From the NCBI RefSeq assembly GCF_023073355.1, contig NZ_JADPJI010000002.1, positions 1,178,001-1,242,000 of the forward strand: DNA of 64,000 nt, written 5' to 3'. The translations under genes were made by a program, and so were the position numbers. The notes below the pieces were generated by a model that saw only the letters and a program-made list of their open reading frames with translations, was not told the DNA's origin and ran no database searches. The stretch comes from Bradyrhizobium sp. 199 (GTDB taxonomy: Bacteria > Pseudomonadota > Alphaproteobacteria > Rhizobiales > Xanthobacteraceae). Of the stretch, positions 27,420 through 35,373 are shown piece by piece (within the stretch, counting starts at the first letter, position 1; the number at the start of each line of letters is the position of its first letter).

Positions 27420-27743
27420 TCAGCCGCAGACCCTGGCGCGGCGGACGCGCCAGCCATAGCCGTCCCAGAAGCGCTGCTTCTGCCAGACGCAGCCCCCACC
27501 GTAATAGCCGTCGGAGACATAGCCCGGACCCGGCGCGTAGTAGCGGCGCGGGTAGTAGCCGGGTTCGTAATAGCCCGGGCCGGGTCCGTAATAATACGGA
27601 GAGGCCAGTGCGCCGCCGACAATGGCGCCGCCGATGATTCCGGCCGCCACGCCCGCCGCGACACCGCGCTGCGCATTGGCCGGTGTTGCGGCCGCAAAGG
27701 CCAAGGAGGCGACGGCAGTAACCGCCAGGAGCAACTTCTTCAT
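27420..27743 (-). CDS. Small secreted glycine-zipper protein, paralogue 2
   Basis: 107 aa, start at 27743 (MKKLLLAVTAVASLAFAAAT, cleavage near ANAQ). The zipper GVAAGIIGGAIVGGALA matches paralogue 1 almost residue for residue. A Tyr/Gly/Pro-rich spacer (YYYGPGPGYYEPGYYP) is longer than in paralogue 1. The end again reads CVWQKQRFWDGYGWRVRRAR plus VCG, conserving a Cys before and after the aromatic block. The 220 bases between the two genes contain no other gene. Confidence 0.82.
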   Translation of the reverse strand: MKKLLLAVTAVASLAFAAATPANAQRGVAAGVAAGIIGGAIVGGALASPYYYGPGPGYYEPGYYPRRYYAPGPGYVSDGYYGGGCVWQKQRFWDGYGWRVRRARVCG

Positions 27744-27876
27744 GGGTTTGGCCTTTCGTACGAACACGCGGGAACTGTTTGGGCGCAGAGTTCCATATTT
27801 CGCTTGAATGATCAATGAACGGCACCTTTGCCGGGCGCGACCAATTGATGTCGGGCGCGGATGTGCCTGGGAGGCG

Positions 27877-28185
27877 ATGATGGGCAACGCGATGATAAAT
27901 GCATTGATCGCTGCTGGAATTGTCCTCGCGATCGGCTACGGCTGGATCGCGCACCTTCAAAACCGCACCCAGCGCCGCTCGCGGGCTGCGGCTGGCGGCG
28001 ATCGCGGCAATGGCGGCGACACCTATACGGGGTCAAATGACGGCTTCTCGCTGGGGAGCTGGTTTTCCGGCGGCAGCTCCGGCAGCTCGAGCGACGGCGG
28101 CAGCTGTTCCAGCAGTGACAGCGGCGGCGGTGGCGGGGATTGCGGAGGCGGGGGCGACGGTGGTGGAGGGGGCGGTGGCGACTAG
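27877..28185 (+). CDS. Small membrane-anchored Gly/Ser-rich protein
   Basis: 102 aa from the ATG at 27877 (GGGAGG just upstream; the second ATG at 27880 has slightly better spacing). One membrane helix (MINALIAAGIVLAIGYGWIA) is followed by a short basic stretch and a 60-residue Gly/Ser/Asp-rich tail containing three Cys and ending in glycine runs. The tail is low complexity and may reflect simple-repeat expansion. Function unknown. Confidence 0.6.
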   Translation: MMGNAMINALIAAGIVLAIGYGWIAHLQNRTQRRSRAAAGGDRGNGGDTYTGSNDGFSLGSWFSGGSSGSSSDGGSCSSSDSGGGGGDCGGGGDGGGGGGGD

Positions 28186-28221
28186 ATCCGCTCCAATTTT
28201 GATCCAGCGCAACGCTGAGAT

Positions 28222-28236
28222 TTAGGGCCGTTCTAG
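28222..28236. promoter_or_regulatory. Weak Irr-box (ICE)-like palindrome upstream of bfd
   Basis: TTAGGG-CCG-TTCTAG has the spacing of the strong box at 28694 but three changes in the arms. It lies 111 bases before the bfd start. Regulation by Irr is inferred only from likeness to that box. Confidence 0.25.
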
Positions 28237-28346
28237 GCTGCTTTCGGGCCAGTTTGGAATAGCTTCAAATCCCGCTTTTTCCTTTTGCATCCCGCCGGCC
28301 CGTTAAATATCGATGGTGAAGCATCACCAAAGGGCCTTCCGCTTCC

Positions 28347-28619
28347 ATGATCGTTTGTTCCTGTAACGTGCTGAGCGATGACGACATCCGCGCCGCCGTC
28401 GCCGAGTCCGACGACGCCGTGCGCCATGCCAAGCAGGTCTATGGCTGCCTCGGCTGTAGCGCCGAATGCGGCCGCTGCGCCCGGACCATCAAAACCATCA
28501 TCGACGAAACGCTTGGCCCCTGCGCCCAGTCCTGCTGCTCCGGCTGCCCGCACAGCCACACCGTGGCCGCCAATGACGAGGCCCCCCAGCCCGCCCAATT
28601 CGCTCTCGCGGCCTGCTGA
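28347..28619 (+). CDS. bfd: Bacterioferritin-associated ferredoxin with extended Cys-rich tail
   Basis: [2Fe-2S] ferredoxin that docks to bacterioferritin and reduces its iron core for release. The ligands are Cys4 and Cys6 (MIVCSCNVLSDDDIRAAV) and Cys41 and Cys44 (ECGRCARTIKTII). Extra Cys34 and Cys37 lie in YGCLGCSAEC. Standard Bfd proteins end near residue 65; this one continues to 90 with CAQSCCSGCPHSH (Cys59, 63, 64, 67, His69, His71). The gene is 133 bases upstream of bfr, in the same direction, matching its partner. Confidence 0.9.
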   Translation: MIVCSCNVLSDDDIRAAVAESDDAVRHAKQVYGCLGCSAECGRCARTIKTIIDETLGPCAQSCCSGCPHSHTVAANDEAPQPAQFALAAC

Positions 28620-28693
28620 ATCTTCCGCCAGCCTGGCCTGAGCTTTTCCCCGGCTGCGTCTCCGTAGCTGGTTGCCCTCCCACGCAAACTGAC

Positions 28694-28708
28694 TTAGAAG
28701 GATTCTAA
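28694..28708. promoter_or_regulatory. Irr box (iron control element) in front of bfr
   Basis: Perfect palindrome TTAGAA-GGA-TTCTAA, 45 bases before the bfr ATG. This matches the known rhizobial ICE bound by the haem-responsive regulator Irr. Irr control of this bacterioferritin is therefore expected, iron-replete cells expressing it. Confidence 0.7.
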
Positions 28709-28752
28709 ACTCGGTTACGGCCGATTTGGAATGCAAGAGCTTGGAGTGAACC

Positions 28753-29241
28753 ATGCAGGGCGACGCAAAAGTTATCGACTATCTCAACAAGGCACTGCGT
28801 CACGAGCTGACTGCAATCAACCAGTACTGGCTGCACTACCGCTTCCTCGACAATTGGGGCCTGCGGGACATGGCCAAGGTCTGGCGCAAGGAGTCCATCG
28901 AGGAGATGGAGCACGCTGACAAGCTCACCGAGCGGATCCTGTTCTTCGACGGCTTCCCGAACATGCAGGTGCTCGATCCCCTGCGCATCGGCCAGAACGT
29001 CAAGGAGATCATCGAGTGCGATCTCGCCGCCGAGATGAGCGCGCGGGCGCTCTACCAGGAGGCGGCTGGCTACTGCAACAGCGCCAAGGACTACGTCACG
29101 CGTGACCTGTTCGAGAAGCTGATGAGCGACGAGGAGCACCACATCGACTTCCTCGAAACTCAGCTCGATTTGATCGGCCGCATCGGCCTCGAGCTCTACA
29201 CCCAGAAGCATGTCGGCGGGCTCGAGGGCGAGGGGCACTAA
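28753..29241 (+). CDS. bfr: Bacterioferritin
   Basis: 24-subunit haem-containing iron store, 162 aa. The four-helix bundle starts MQGDAKVIDYLNKALRHELT. Ferroxidase ligands Glu18, Glu51 and His54 (IEEMEHADKL) are present, with later ones in LAAEMSARALYQEA and LMSDEEHHIDFLETQ. Met52 is the axial haem ligand shared by two subunits. Length and motifs are standard. It forms an iron-storage module with bfd and is preceded by an Irr box. Confidence 0.97.
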   Translation: MQGDAKVIDYLNKALRHELTAINQYWLHYRFLDNWGLRDMAKVWRKESIEEMEHADKLTERILFFDGFPNMQVLDPLRIGQNVKEIIECDLAAEMSARALYQEAAGYCNSAKDYVTRDLFEKLMSDEEHHIDFLETQLDLIGRIGLELYTQKHVGGLEGEGH

Positions 29242-29264
29242 GCTCCGGCCCTGCTCCCTCCATT

Positions 29265-29340
29265 CGTCACGGCCGGGCTTGACCCGGCCATCCACGTTTT
29301 ACCGCACGATGGAAGACGTGGATGCCCGGGTCACGACCGG
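29265..29340. repeat. Palindromic repeat, CGTCACGGCCGGGCTTGACC family
   Basis: Arms CGGCCGGGCTTGACCCGGCC and the inverse ending GCCCGGGTCACGACCGG around CATCCACG/CGTGGATG. Same family as 18956 and 62735. It lies just after bfr. Confidence 0.85.
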
Positions 29341-29375
29341 CCTTGACGGTCTGATTGAGCGAGGCCGCTCCGAAC

Positions 29376-29978
29376 CTACAACTGCGTCTTGTAGAGTTCT
29401 TCCACGGTCTCCTGGCTCGCCGGTTCGCCGAGGCCGGTCTGCTCGTGGACCACCGTGACGATGCTCGGCATCACCGAGCGCTGCACCTTCTCCGACGACC
29501 ACAGCTGCGAGCGCATCAGCGCCTTGCCGCAGTGAAAATAGACTTCGCTGACTGCGACGTTCAGCACCGCGCGCGGCGGCTTGCCGAATTCCACCATCGA
29601 CGCGAGCAGATCCGGATCGGCCGACAGCGTGCCGCGTCCGCCGACGCGCAGCGTCTCGTCAATCCCTGGCACGAAAAACAGCAGATGCACGAAGCCCGAG
29701 CCTTCGACGACGTTGCGAAAGCTGTCGATCCGGTTGTTGCCCGAGCGGTCAGGCATCAATAGCTGGTTGGGACCGGCGATGTGGACGAAGCCGATGCCGC
29801 CGCCGCGCGGCGAGGCATCGACGCTGCCGTCAGCACCCGATGTCGCGAGCACGCAAAACGGTGACATCTCGATGAACTTCTTCGCATGCGCATCGATCGC
29901 GGGACGCGCCTTCGCGATCACGCGAGGGCTCGGCTTGGCATAGATCGTGGTGAGGTCTTCGGCGCAAAGATCGGTCAA
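29376..29978 (-). CDS. FMN-binding pyridoxamine 5'-phosphate oxidase-family protein
   Basis: 200 aa split-barrel protein. The N-terminal helix (PRVIAKARPAIDAHAKKFIE) leads into SPFCVLATSGADGSVDASPR, then PNQLLMPDRSGNNRIDSFRN and VHLLFFVPGIDETLRVGGRG, the typical order of the MSMEG_1061-like FMN-dependent subfamily. C-terminal YFHCGKALMRSQLW closes the barrel. Such proteins reduce or bind small substrates using FMN or F420; the substrate is unknown. Stands alone, convergent with bfr. Confidence 0.85.
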   Translation of the reverse strand: MTDLCAEDLTTIYAKPSPRVIAKARPAIDAHAKKFIEMSPFCVLATSGADGSVDASPRGGGIGFVHIAGPNQLLMPDRSGNNRIDSFRNVVEGSGFVHLLFFVPGIDETLRVGGRGTLSADPDLLASMVEFGKPPRAVLNVAVSEVYFHCGKALMRSQLWSSEKVQRSVMPSIVTVVHEQTGLGEPASQETVEELYKTQL

Positions 29979-30049
29979 CGGCGTGGCTCCGCATCAGCTT
30001 GGCGACACGCTACCCGATCGGGCGGCCTCAGCCAACGAAATCCATCAGG

Positions 30050-30398
30050 CTAGACTCCATTCGCCGGCACGAAGCAGCTGATGATGGCGCCGCGGTGGTG
30101 AACGTACCAGACCACGGCGTGGCCGACCGGATGCCCTGGCCGCGGATGATGGCGCCTTCGGGAACCTCCGTCCATTGTCCTTCGGTCGGCACCCAATAGG
30201 CGCCGCTCTGCACGTCGTAGTCGGTGCGATGGCCATCGGAGATGTCGCAGCAGGGCACTCCGTTCGGCGCCATCACGCTCTTGAACCAGGCGCAGATGTC
30301 GGGCGGGACGTGATCGTATCGGCCGTTGTCGACGCGAATGCGGCGCTGGTCAGCGCCGTCATCGCGGGGAACCCAACGCACAGTGCGAGCCCGCGCAT
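30050..30398 (-). pseudogene. Small secreted protein, broken by two frameshifts
   Basis: The ATG at 30398 (GAGGAGG upstream) starts a signal peptide MRGLALCVGFPAMTALTSAA, then frame is lost near 30345. The central part, RYDHVPPDICAWFKSVMAPN and CCDISDGHRTDYDV, then SGAYWVPTEGQWTEVPEG, reads in a second frame. After IIRGQG (about 30130) the end, VGHAVVWYVHHRGAIISCFV plus PANGV and stop at 30050, reads in a third. One extra C (GGCCGAT to GGCCCGAT) and one extra A (GGCATCC to GGCAATCC) restore it; 349+2 bases make 117 codons. Function unknown. Confidence 0.7.
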
Positions 30399-30547
30399 GC
30401 GATCCTCCTCGTCGCGTTTTTCCTGCTCGCGCGTGAGTCCTGCTCGCGTCGCTTCGTGTCGTTGACGCGAGTAGGCCCGAGCTGTCAGCGCATTGCATGC
30501 CCAAACAATATGCGACGTTGGGGGCGTCGCACATGATGCGTGCAAAA

Positions 30548-31624
30548 TCAGCGGCGCGCCGATTCGCTCGTTTGCTGAGGCGTGGTCTCCAGCAACTGCC
30601 GCACCTGCTCGCTGTAGAATTTCGCATTGCCGGTGGTGCCGTGGCCGCGTGTCTCGGCGCTCGCCGGGATCAGGAACAGGCGCCCGTTCTTGACCCGCTT
30701 CATCGCAGCGTCCGTGATGCCGGTCTCGGGCGGATTGCGCTCGTCGTCGGCGGAATTGATCAGCAACAGCGACGCTTCGATGGCCTCCAGCTTCTCGCCG
30801 GCATTGTAGTCGTGCGAGGACTCCCACTGATAGACGAAGTCGTTGGCATCCGCCGTGATCGGCGTCGCCAGCCGGTCGTCGACCATCTTGTCGGCCTTCG
30901 CTGCGGTCGGGGCCTGCGTTTGATAGGCCAGCGTGCCGCCGATGCTCGCGATGCCGTAGGCGGTGGCTGCGTATTTCATCATGCGCGGCTGGCTGGTATA
31001 GTTGCCGCCGTTGTAGTCGGGGTCGTTGCGGATGGTGTCGAGCATGATCCGCCGCATCATCCAGTTGCGCGAGGCCATCTCGGTCGGCTGCGAGGCCATC
31101 GGGATCAGCGCGTCCATCGCCTTCGGATATTTCTCGCCCCACAGCCAGGTGTGCATGCCACCCATCGAATTGCCGATGACGAGCCGCAGATGCTTGACGC
31201 CGAGGCCTTCCGTCACCAGTCGATACTGTGCCTCGACCATGTCGTCGTAATTGTATTTCGGAAAGTTTGTCTTCATGCCGTCGGACGGTTTTGACGATTT
31301 GCCGTGGCCGATGTTGTCGGGAATGATGATGTAATATTTGGAGGCGTCGAGCGGTTGCCCTGGGCCGAACAGCTCACCACCGAAGGAAGGACCCAGCATG
31401 CCGGTGCCCGAGCCGCCCGTTCCATGCAGCACCAGCACCGGCTGGCCTGAGGGCTCGCCGACGGTGGTGTAGTGCAGCTTCAACTCCGGCATGGTCTCGC
31501 CGGTGTGGAGCTTGAAGTCTTTGGCGATCCAGTCGCCCTGCTTGGGGGCCGGATAGTCGGCGGCCAAGACCGGTGCCGAAAAGGATAGCAGGACAGCCGT
31601 CAATGCGGCGCAAGAAGCCTTCAT
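30548..31624 (-). CDS. Secreted alpha/beta-fold hydrolase (homoserine O-acetyltransferase-like)
   Basis: 358 aa from the ATG at 31624 (GGGGAGAG upstream). Signal peptide MKASCAALTAVLLSFSAPVL sends it to the periplasm. The fold resembles MetX-type hydrolases: LHYTTVGEPSGQPVLVLHGT, YIIIPDNIGHGKSSKP, and the nucleophile elbow VIGNSMGGMHTW with Ser153. The Asp (LLLINSADDERNPP) and His (AETRGHGTTG) complete a triad. Because it is exported, a role in methionine synthesis is unlikely; an esterase role is more plausible. Confidence 0.88.
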   Translation of the reverse strand: MKASCAALTAVLLSFSAPVLAADYPAPKQGDWIAKDFKLHTGETMPELKLHYTTVGEPSGQPVLVLHGTGGSGTGMLGPSFGGELFGPGQPLDASKYYIIIPDNIGHGKSSKPSDGMKTNFPKYNYDDMVEAQYRLVTEGLGVKHLRLVIGNSMGGMHTWLWGEKYPKAMDALIPMASQPTEMASRNWMMRRIMLDTIRNDPDYNGGNYTSQPRMMKYAATAYGIASIGGTLAYQTQAPTAAKADKMVDDRLATPITADANDFVYQWESSHDYNAGEKLEAIEASLLLINSADDERNPPETGITDAAMKRVKNGRLFLIPASAETRGHGTTGNAKFYSEQVRQLLETTPQQTSESARR

Positions 31625-31751
31625 GTTTCTCTCCCCATTGCGGCTCATGCTCGGCGGCCGCGTTGCGGCGGAACTTAGCAGAAGTGCGCAGAAGGATGTA
31701 GGATTTCGGCTCCGCCGATCGTCTTCAAGGAAACATCCGGAGAGACCCTGC

Positions 31752-32018
31752 ATGTGCCGCAACATCAAGACGCTGTTCAACTTCGAGCCGCCGGCGACGG
31801 AGGATGAGATCCACGCCAGCGCGCTCCAGTTCGTGCGAAAATTGTCCGGTTTCAACAAGCCGTCGCAGGCCAACGAGGCGGCGTTCGACCGCGCGGTGGC
31901 GGAGGTCTCGGAGGCCGCGCGAAACCTCCTGATTTCGCTGCACACCCATGCGCCGGCGCGCGACCGCGAGATCGAGGCGGAAAGGGCGAGGGAACGCTCA
32001 CGGCTGCGGTTCGGCTAG
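31752..32018 (+). CDS. DUF2277-family small protein
   Basis: 88 aa beginning MCRNIKTLFNFEPPATEDEI, the hallmark of DUF2277, then ASALQFVRKLSGFNKPSQAN and a helical, Arg/Glu-rich end. The family is widely distributed and of unknown role. The ATG at 31752 follows GGAGAG. Divergent from the hydrolase gene. Confidence 0.88.
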   Translation: MCRNIKTLFNFEPPATEDEIHASALQFVRKLSGFNKPSQANEAAFDRAVAEVSEAARNLLISLHTHAPARDREIEAERARERSRLRFG

Positions 32019-32116
32019 CGATCGCCGAAGGGCTATTCCGTGATCTGGCTCACGGAAGAAGGCCCGCTAGTGCGCGATGCTGTCCGCCGGGGTTTTTGAC
32101 AGCCCGGAGCACAATC

Positions 32117-32338
32117 ATGAGCCGCCCCCTTCTGCCGCTAAAAGCAGGTGCCATTATCTTCACGCTGCTGTGGACGGCGTGGATGATGTGGTGGAGCGGC
32201 TCGTTCTCGAGCGCGAACGTGATCATCCTCGCCTTGTGCGGCGCGGCGGTCGGCTATCTCTGGTATCGCGCCATGCGCTGGCAGTTCGAGCGCATGGGCA
32301 TGCTGCCGCGCAAGGATGATGCTTCCGGCGCGTCTTGA
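32117..32338 (+). CDS. Small two-helix membrane protein
   Basis: 73 aa with two membrane segments (GAIIFTLLWTAWMMWWSGSF and NVIILALCGAAVGYLWYRAM) and a short basic C-terminus (WQFERMGMLPRKDD). Start at 32117 with GGAG upstream. Function unknown; the tight two-helix form is seen in many small rhizobial membrane proteins. Confidence 0.7.
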   Translation: MSRPLLPLKAGAIIFTLLWTAWMMWWSGSFSSANVIILALCGAAVGYLWYRAMRWQFERMGMLPRKDDASGAS

Positions 32339-32350
32339 TTTGGCACGTCT

Positions 32351-32480
32351 CCCGGACTTGGGTGCGGCGCGAAGTGCCGCTCCGCAGAGCCGGGACCCGG
32401 AAATCCTCAGCGCAGGTCTCGGCGACATGGGCCCCGGCTCAGCAGCGCATCACTACGTGTCGCGCTGCGCCCGGGGCACG
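32351..32480. repeat. Palindromic repeat, CCCGGACTTGGGTGCGGCGC family
   Basis: Outer CCCGGAC-type and GCCCGGGGC-type arms with internal CAGAGCCGGGACCCGG and CCGGCTCAGCAGCGCA segments. Resembles the element at 44782-44912. It separates two convergent small genes. Confidence 0.75.
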
Positions 32481-32490
32481 CAGCCGCGCG

Positions 32491-32739
32491 CTAATCCTGA
32501 TAGGCGGGCACGTCGATGCCGGAGGCGGCATAGATCCTGATCTTGTTGCGCAGCGTGCGCACTGACAGGCCGAGCACGCGCGAGGCGCGCGTGCGGTTGC
32601 CGTCGCAACGCGCCAGCGTCTGCAGCACGAGCTCGCGCTCGACCTCGTCGACGGTCGCGCCGATCAGCAACGGGACGATCTGGTTAGGAGCAAGAAACTG
32701 TGCGTCCGGCTCGGACGCAGCGACATGAACAGTGGTCAT
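32491..32739 (-). CDS. Fis-type helix-turn-helix protein
   Basis: 82 aa lacking receiver or AAA+ domains. The C-terminal half is the Fis DNA-binding fold seen at the end of NtrC-family regulators: VDEVERELVLQTLARCDGNR, then TRASRVLGLSVRTLRNKIRI, with the recognition helix around residues 58-70. The ATG at 32739 follows GGGGAG; a GTG two codons earlier is possible. It resembles the isolated C-terminal domain of FlbD-like proteins. Probably a DNA-binding regulator or nucleoid protein; targets unknown. Confidence 0.85.
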   Translation of the reverse strand: MTTVHVAASEPDAQFLAPNQIVPLLIGATVDEVERELVLQTLARCDGNRTRASRVLGLSVRTLRNKIRIYAASGIDVPAYQD

Positions 32740-32926
32740 CGACACACTCCCCGATCAACGCCCGCTTCCATCGTTGGAAGCGGATCGAGAACAAACGACC
32801 CCCAAGCCGTAGATCTACGGTGGTCGGGTTTGGTTAATGAAAGGTTAACCGCGGCCGATCGCACCAGATGACCTCAGGAATGCCGCGAAGCCGCCGCGAT
32901 TGGTGCGGGCTGAGCGATGTGTCCTC

Positions 32927-33694
32927 TCACACCGTCCGATAGCCGCCGTCCACCATCACGATGCTCCCGGTGACATAGGCCGACAGATCCGAGGCCAGGA
33001 AGATCGCTGGCCCCACGATGTCCTCGGGCTTGCCGGTGCGCGCGAGCGGCGTGTGATCAAGGAAGGCCTGCACCAGCGCCGGATTGGTGGCGCGCACATT
33101 GGCGTTGATGTTGGTCTCGATGAAGCCCGGTCCGATCGCGTTGACGCGCACGCCTTCCTTGCCGAGCTCGACCGCGAGCGCCTTGGTGAAGCCGAGCACG
33201 CCGTGTTTCGAGGTCGTGTAGGCCGCCGAGCTCGGCGTGCGCAGGTGCACGAAGGACTGGATCGAGCCGATATTGACGATGCGGCCTTTGCTCGCGCGCA
33301 AGGGGGCGAGGAAGGCCTGCGTCATGTTGAAGACGCCGTTGAGGTTGAGCGAGATAATGTCGTTCCAGTCCTTTGCCACCGTCTCGGTGTCCGCGGTGAA
33401 GGCGTTGCGGCGGGTGATGCCGGCATTGTTGACGAGGATCGAGACCTGCCCGACCTCGTCCGCGATTTGCTTGGCCAGCGCGAAGCAGTCCTCGCGCCGG
33501 GTCACATCGAGCGAAAAGCTCTCGGCCTTGCCGCCCGACTTTCGGATCTCCTCGGCGGCATCCGCGACGGTGTCTGAATTGACGTCGAGCAGCACCACTT
33601 GCGCGCCCTCGCGCGCATAACCGGCGGCGATCGCGCGGCCGATGCCGGAGCCGGCGCCGGTGACGACGGCTATGTGGTTTGCGAGCAGTGCCAT
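32927..33694 (-). CDS. SDR-family oxidoreductase
   Basis: Classical short-chain dehydrogenase of 255 aa. Cofactor loop VVTGAGSGIGRAIA (residues 10-23), acidic LLDVNSDTV suggesting NAD preference, NNAG in ILVNNAGITRRNAF, Ser in IVNIGSIQSF, and YTTSK with the catalytic Tyr and Lys. C-terminal VTGSIVMVDGGYRTV is family-typical. GGGAGGAA precedes the ATG at 33694. Relatives include 3-ketoacyl-ACP reductase and gluconate dehydrogenase types; substrate unclear. Confidence 0.93.
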   Translation of the reverse strand: MALLANHIAVVTGAGSGIGRAIAAGYAREGAQVVLLDVNSDTVADAAEEIRKSGGKAESFSLDVTRREDCFALAKQIADEVGQVSILVNNAGITRRNAFTADTETVAKDWNDIISLNLNGVFNMTQAFLAPLRASKGRIVNIGSIQSFVHLRTPSSAAYTTSKHGVLGFTKALAVELGKEGVRVNAIGPGFIETNINANVRATNPALVQAFLDHTPLARTGKPEDIVGPAIFLASDLSAYVTGSIVMVDGGYRTV

Positions 33695-33806
33695 GACATA
33701 TTCCTCCCGATTTTCGTTTCGAAGTTTCACGAAACGCTAACTCGAAATTAAGGGGTCGGAAACGGCAGCCTTGGCATACTGATCTTGATTGCTAAACGTT
33801 GCGCGC

Positions 33807-34292
33807 ATGATGGAACGGCTCGACTTCTGGAAACTCGCCCTTGAACGCCTCCGATCGGCGCAATCAGCCGACTTCGCCGAGGCGGGCCGGCTCGTGGCCG
33901 AGATCGCGCGAATGAGCACGGACACCATGCTGCGGCAGGCCGCCGAGCAGGCGCTTCCGGTGCTGCGCCAGGCCGCAGACAATGACGACCATGGCGTCGT
34001 GCTGGCGGCCCAGCGCCGTCTCGGTGTGGTGCTCGATGTCGTCCACGATTTGAGCGCGCCGCGTTTCGGCCGCCGCAATGCCAAGCCGAAGCAGCTGTCC
34101 AGCGAGGATCGCGCCCGCAAGGCGCTCGGCCTGCCGCTCGCGGTGCAACTCACCTGCGAGGACATCAATGGTGCCTATCGCCGCGCCGCCAAGAGCGTGC
34201 ATCCCGACCACGGCGGCAGCGCGCAAGCCTTCATCGACCTCGCTGCCGCGCGCGACCTCCTGATCCATCCCGGCGCGCACAAGGACGCGTGA
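33807..34292 (+). CDS. J-domain protein
   Basis: 161 aa. The N-terminal 90 residues are helical and unlike known families (FWKLALERLRSAQSADFAEA). The C-terminal 50 residues form a J domain: LTCEDINGAYRRAAKSVHPD with the HPD tripeptide, then HGGSAQAFIDLAAARDLLI. Such proteins stimulate DnaK ATPase; the missing zinc and client domains show it is a specialised cochaperone. A strong terminator follows at 34333. Confidence 0.85.
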   Translation: MMERLDFWKLALERLRSAQSADFAEAGRLVAEIARMSTDTMLRQAAEQALPVLRQAADNDDHGVVLAAQRRLGVVLDVVHDLSAPRFGRRNAKPKQLSSEDRARKALGLPLAVQLTCEDINGAYRRAAKSVHPDHGGSAQAFIDLAAARDLLIHPGAHKDA

Positions 34293-34332
34293 GAGCGCGT
34301 CGGCGTTTGTTCACGCAACCCAAAAAACAAGG

Positions 34333-34365
34333 CGGGCAAGGACGCCCGCGTCCTTGCCCGGCTTT
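34333..34365 (+). terminator. Rho-independent terminator after the J-domain gene
   Basis: Perfect 12-base stem CGGGCAAGGACG/CGTCCTTGCCCG with a CCCG loop, followed by GCTTTTC. It lies 41 bases after the stop. Confidence 0.85.
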
Positions 34366-34527
34366 TCGTCCGCCGATCGAAATCTTACCAAGTGCAGTGG
34401 CCGTTCTTGAGTGCGGCGTCCTTTGCCGCGAGTGCGTCGATCAAGGTCGGCATGCTCGGGCTGGCGCGGTGATAGCCGGCCGGCCACGGCGTGGTCGCCG
34501 AAAAACGCGATCGTCCTGCAAATGAAG

Positions 34528-34557
34528 AAGGGCGGACCGCTCGCGCGATCCGCCCTT
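34528..34557 (-). terminator. Hairpin after the small secreted protein gene
   Basis: AAGGGCGGA/TCCGCCCTT stem, 25 bases beyond the stop at 34582 on the minus strand, followed by CTTCATTTGC. The T-tract is weak. Confidence 0.5.
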
Positions 34558-34581
34558 GAAATCCGTTGTGTCGCGTCAAGC

Positions 34582-34842
34582 CTAGAGCGTGCAGCGGCGC
34601 TCGGCGCGCAACTTGATCTGGAGGTCGGAGGCGGCCTGGAACGTCGGGAGCGGCTTGCTGACGACCTTGTAGGTCGACACGCCCCACTGCAGCGGCTTGT
34701 ACTTCAGCTCCTCGTTCCAGACCTGGCAGATGCCGGTGTTGTCCCAGCGGATCACGTAATAGCCGACCTTGGCCGAGGCCGGCACGGCGAACACGGAGGT
34801 GGCGATGCCGGCAACGGCACAGAGCGCGAGAACGCGACGCAT
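34582..34842 (-). CDS. Small secreted protein of unknown function (86 aa)
   Basis: The ATG at 34842 follows AAGGAG. Signal peptide MRRVLALCAVAGIATSVFAV, cleavage near ASAK. The mature part, VGYYVIRWDNTGICQVWNEE then YKPLQWGVSTYKVVSKPL, ends RAERRCTL with one Cys pair (about 38 and 84), which suggests a disulfide. Resembles small periplasmic proteins common in Bradyrhizobium; role unknown. Confidence 0.75.
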   Translation of the reverse strand: MRRVLALCAVAGIATSVFAVPASAKVGYYVIRWDNTGICQVWNEELKYKPLQWGVSTYKVVSKPLPTFQAASDLQIKLRAERRCTL

Positions 34843-34989
34843 GAAGTATCTCCTTGTGGGAACTTGGTATCCGAAAGTTCGTGCGGTAAAAACCGGCTCT
34901 TTGCAAGCCGGGGAGCGGCCGTTCACGGACATGTCAGTCGCGCCTGCGCATTTGGTTTGGCCGCGTGCCCGACAAGTCACAGACTTGGC

Positions 34990-35373
34990 TCACCGCGCAA
35001 TCGAGGCCACCGCCTCGATCTCGATCAGCATCTTCGGATCGGGCAGGGCCTGCACCACGCAAGTGGTGCGCGCCGGGTAAGGCGGCGGGCCGAAGGCGCC
35101 GGCATAGAGCGCGTTCATGGCGGCAACGTCCGAGGCGCGGGTCAGGAGCACGTTGACCTTGGCGAGGTCGCGTGTGGTGACGCCGGCCTCGTCCAGCACG
35201 CGCTTGATGTTGACGACGACATTGGCGAACTGCGCCTCGAAACCATCGGGCAGCGCACCGCTCGCATCGAAGCCGGGAATGCCCGAGACGAACAGCAGAT
35301 CGCCGACGCGCGTCGCAAAGGATAGCGGCGGCGCCTTGACGTGCGGCGGGGGCGCGAAATGCTGGATCGGCAT
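34990..35373 (-). CDS. RidA-family protein
   Basis: 127 aa YjgF/RidA fold, trimeric enzymes or binders that deaminate reactive enamines and imines. The order APPPHVKAPPLSFATRVGDL, LFVSGIPGFDASGALPDGF, VVVNIKRVLDEAGVTTRDLA and YPARTTCVVQALPDPKMLIE is typical, with the substrate Arg in the PARTT segment and Glu near the C-terminus. Belongs to a subgroup often linked with amino-acid catabolism; the neighbours do not specify it. Confidence 0.92.
   Translation of the reverse strand: MPIQHFAPPPHVKAPPLSFATRVGDLLFVSGIPGFDASGALPDGFEAQFANVVVNIKRVLDEAGVTTRDLAKVNVLLTRASDVAAMNALYAGAFGPPPYPARTTCVVQALPDPKMLIEIEAVASIAR

Noticed and set aside
34385..34520. Minus-strand reading ending KDAALKNGHCTW, like the tail of a small secreted protein
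   Set aside because: The start is not visible and the frame is closed upstream; similarity to the next gene's end is only a few residues. A remnant is possible but cannot be supported.
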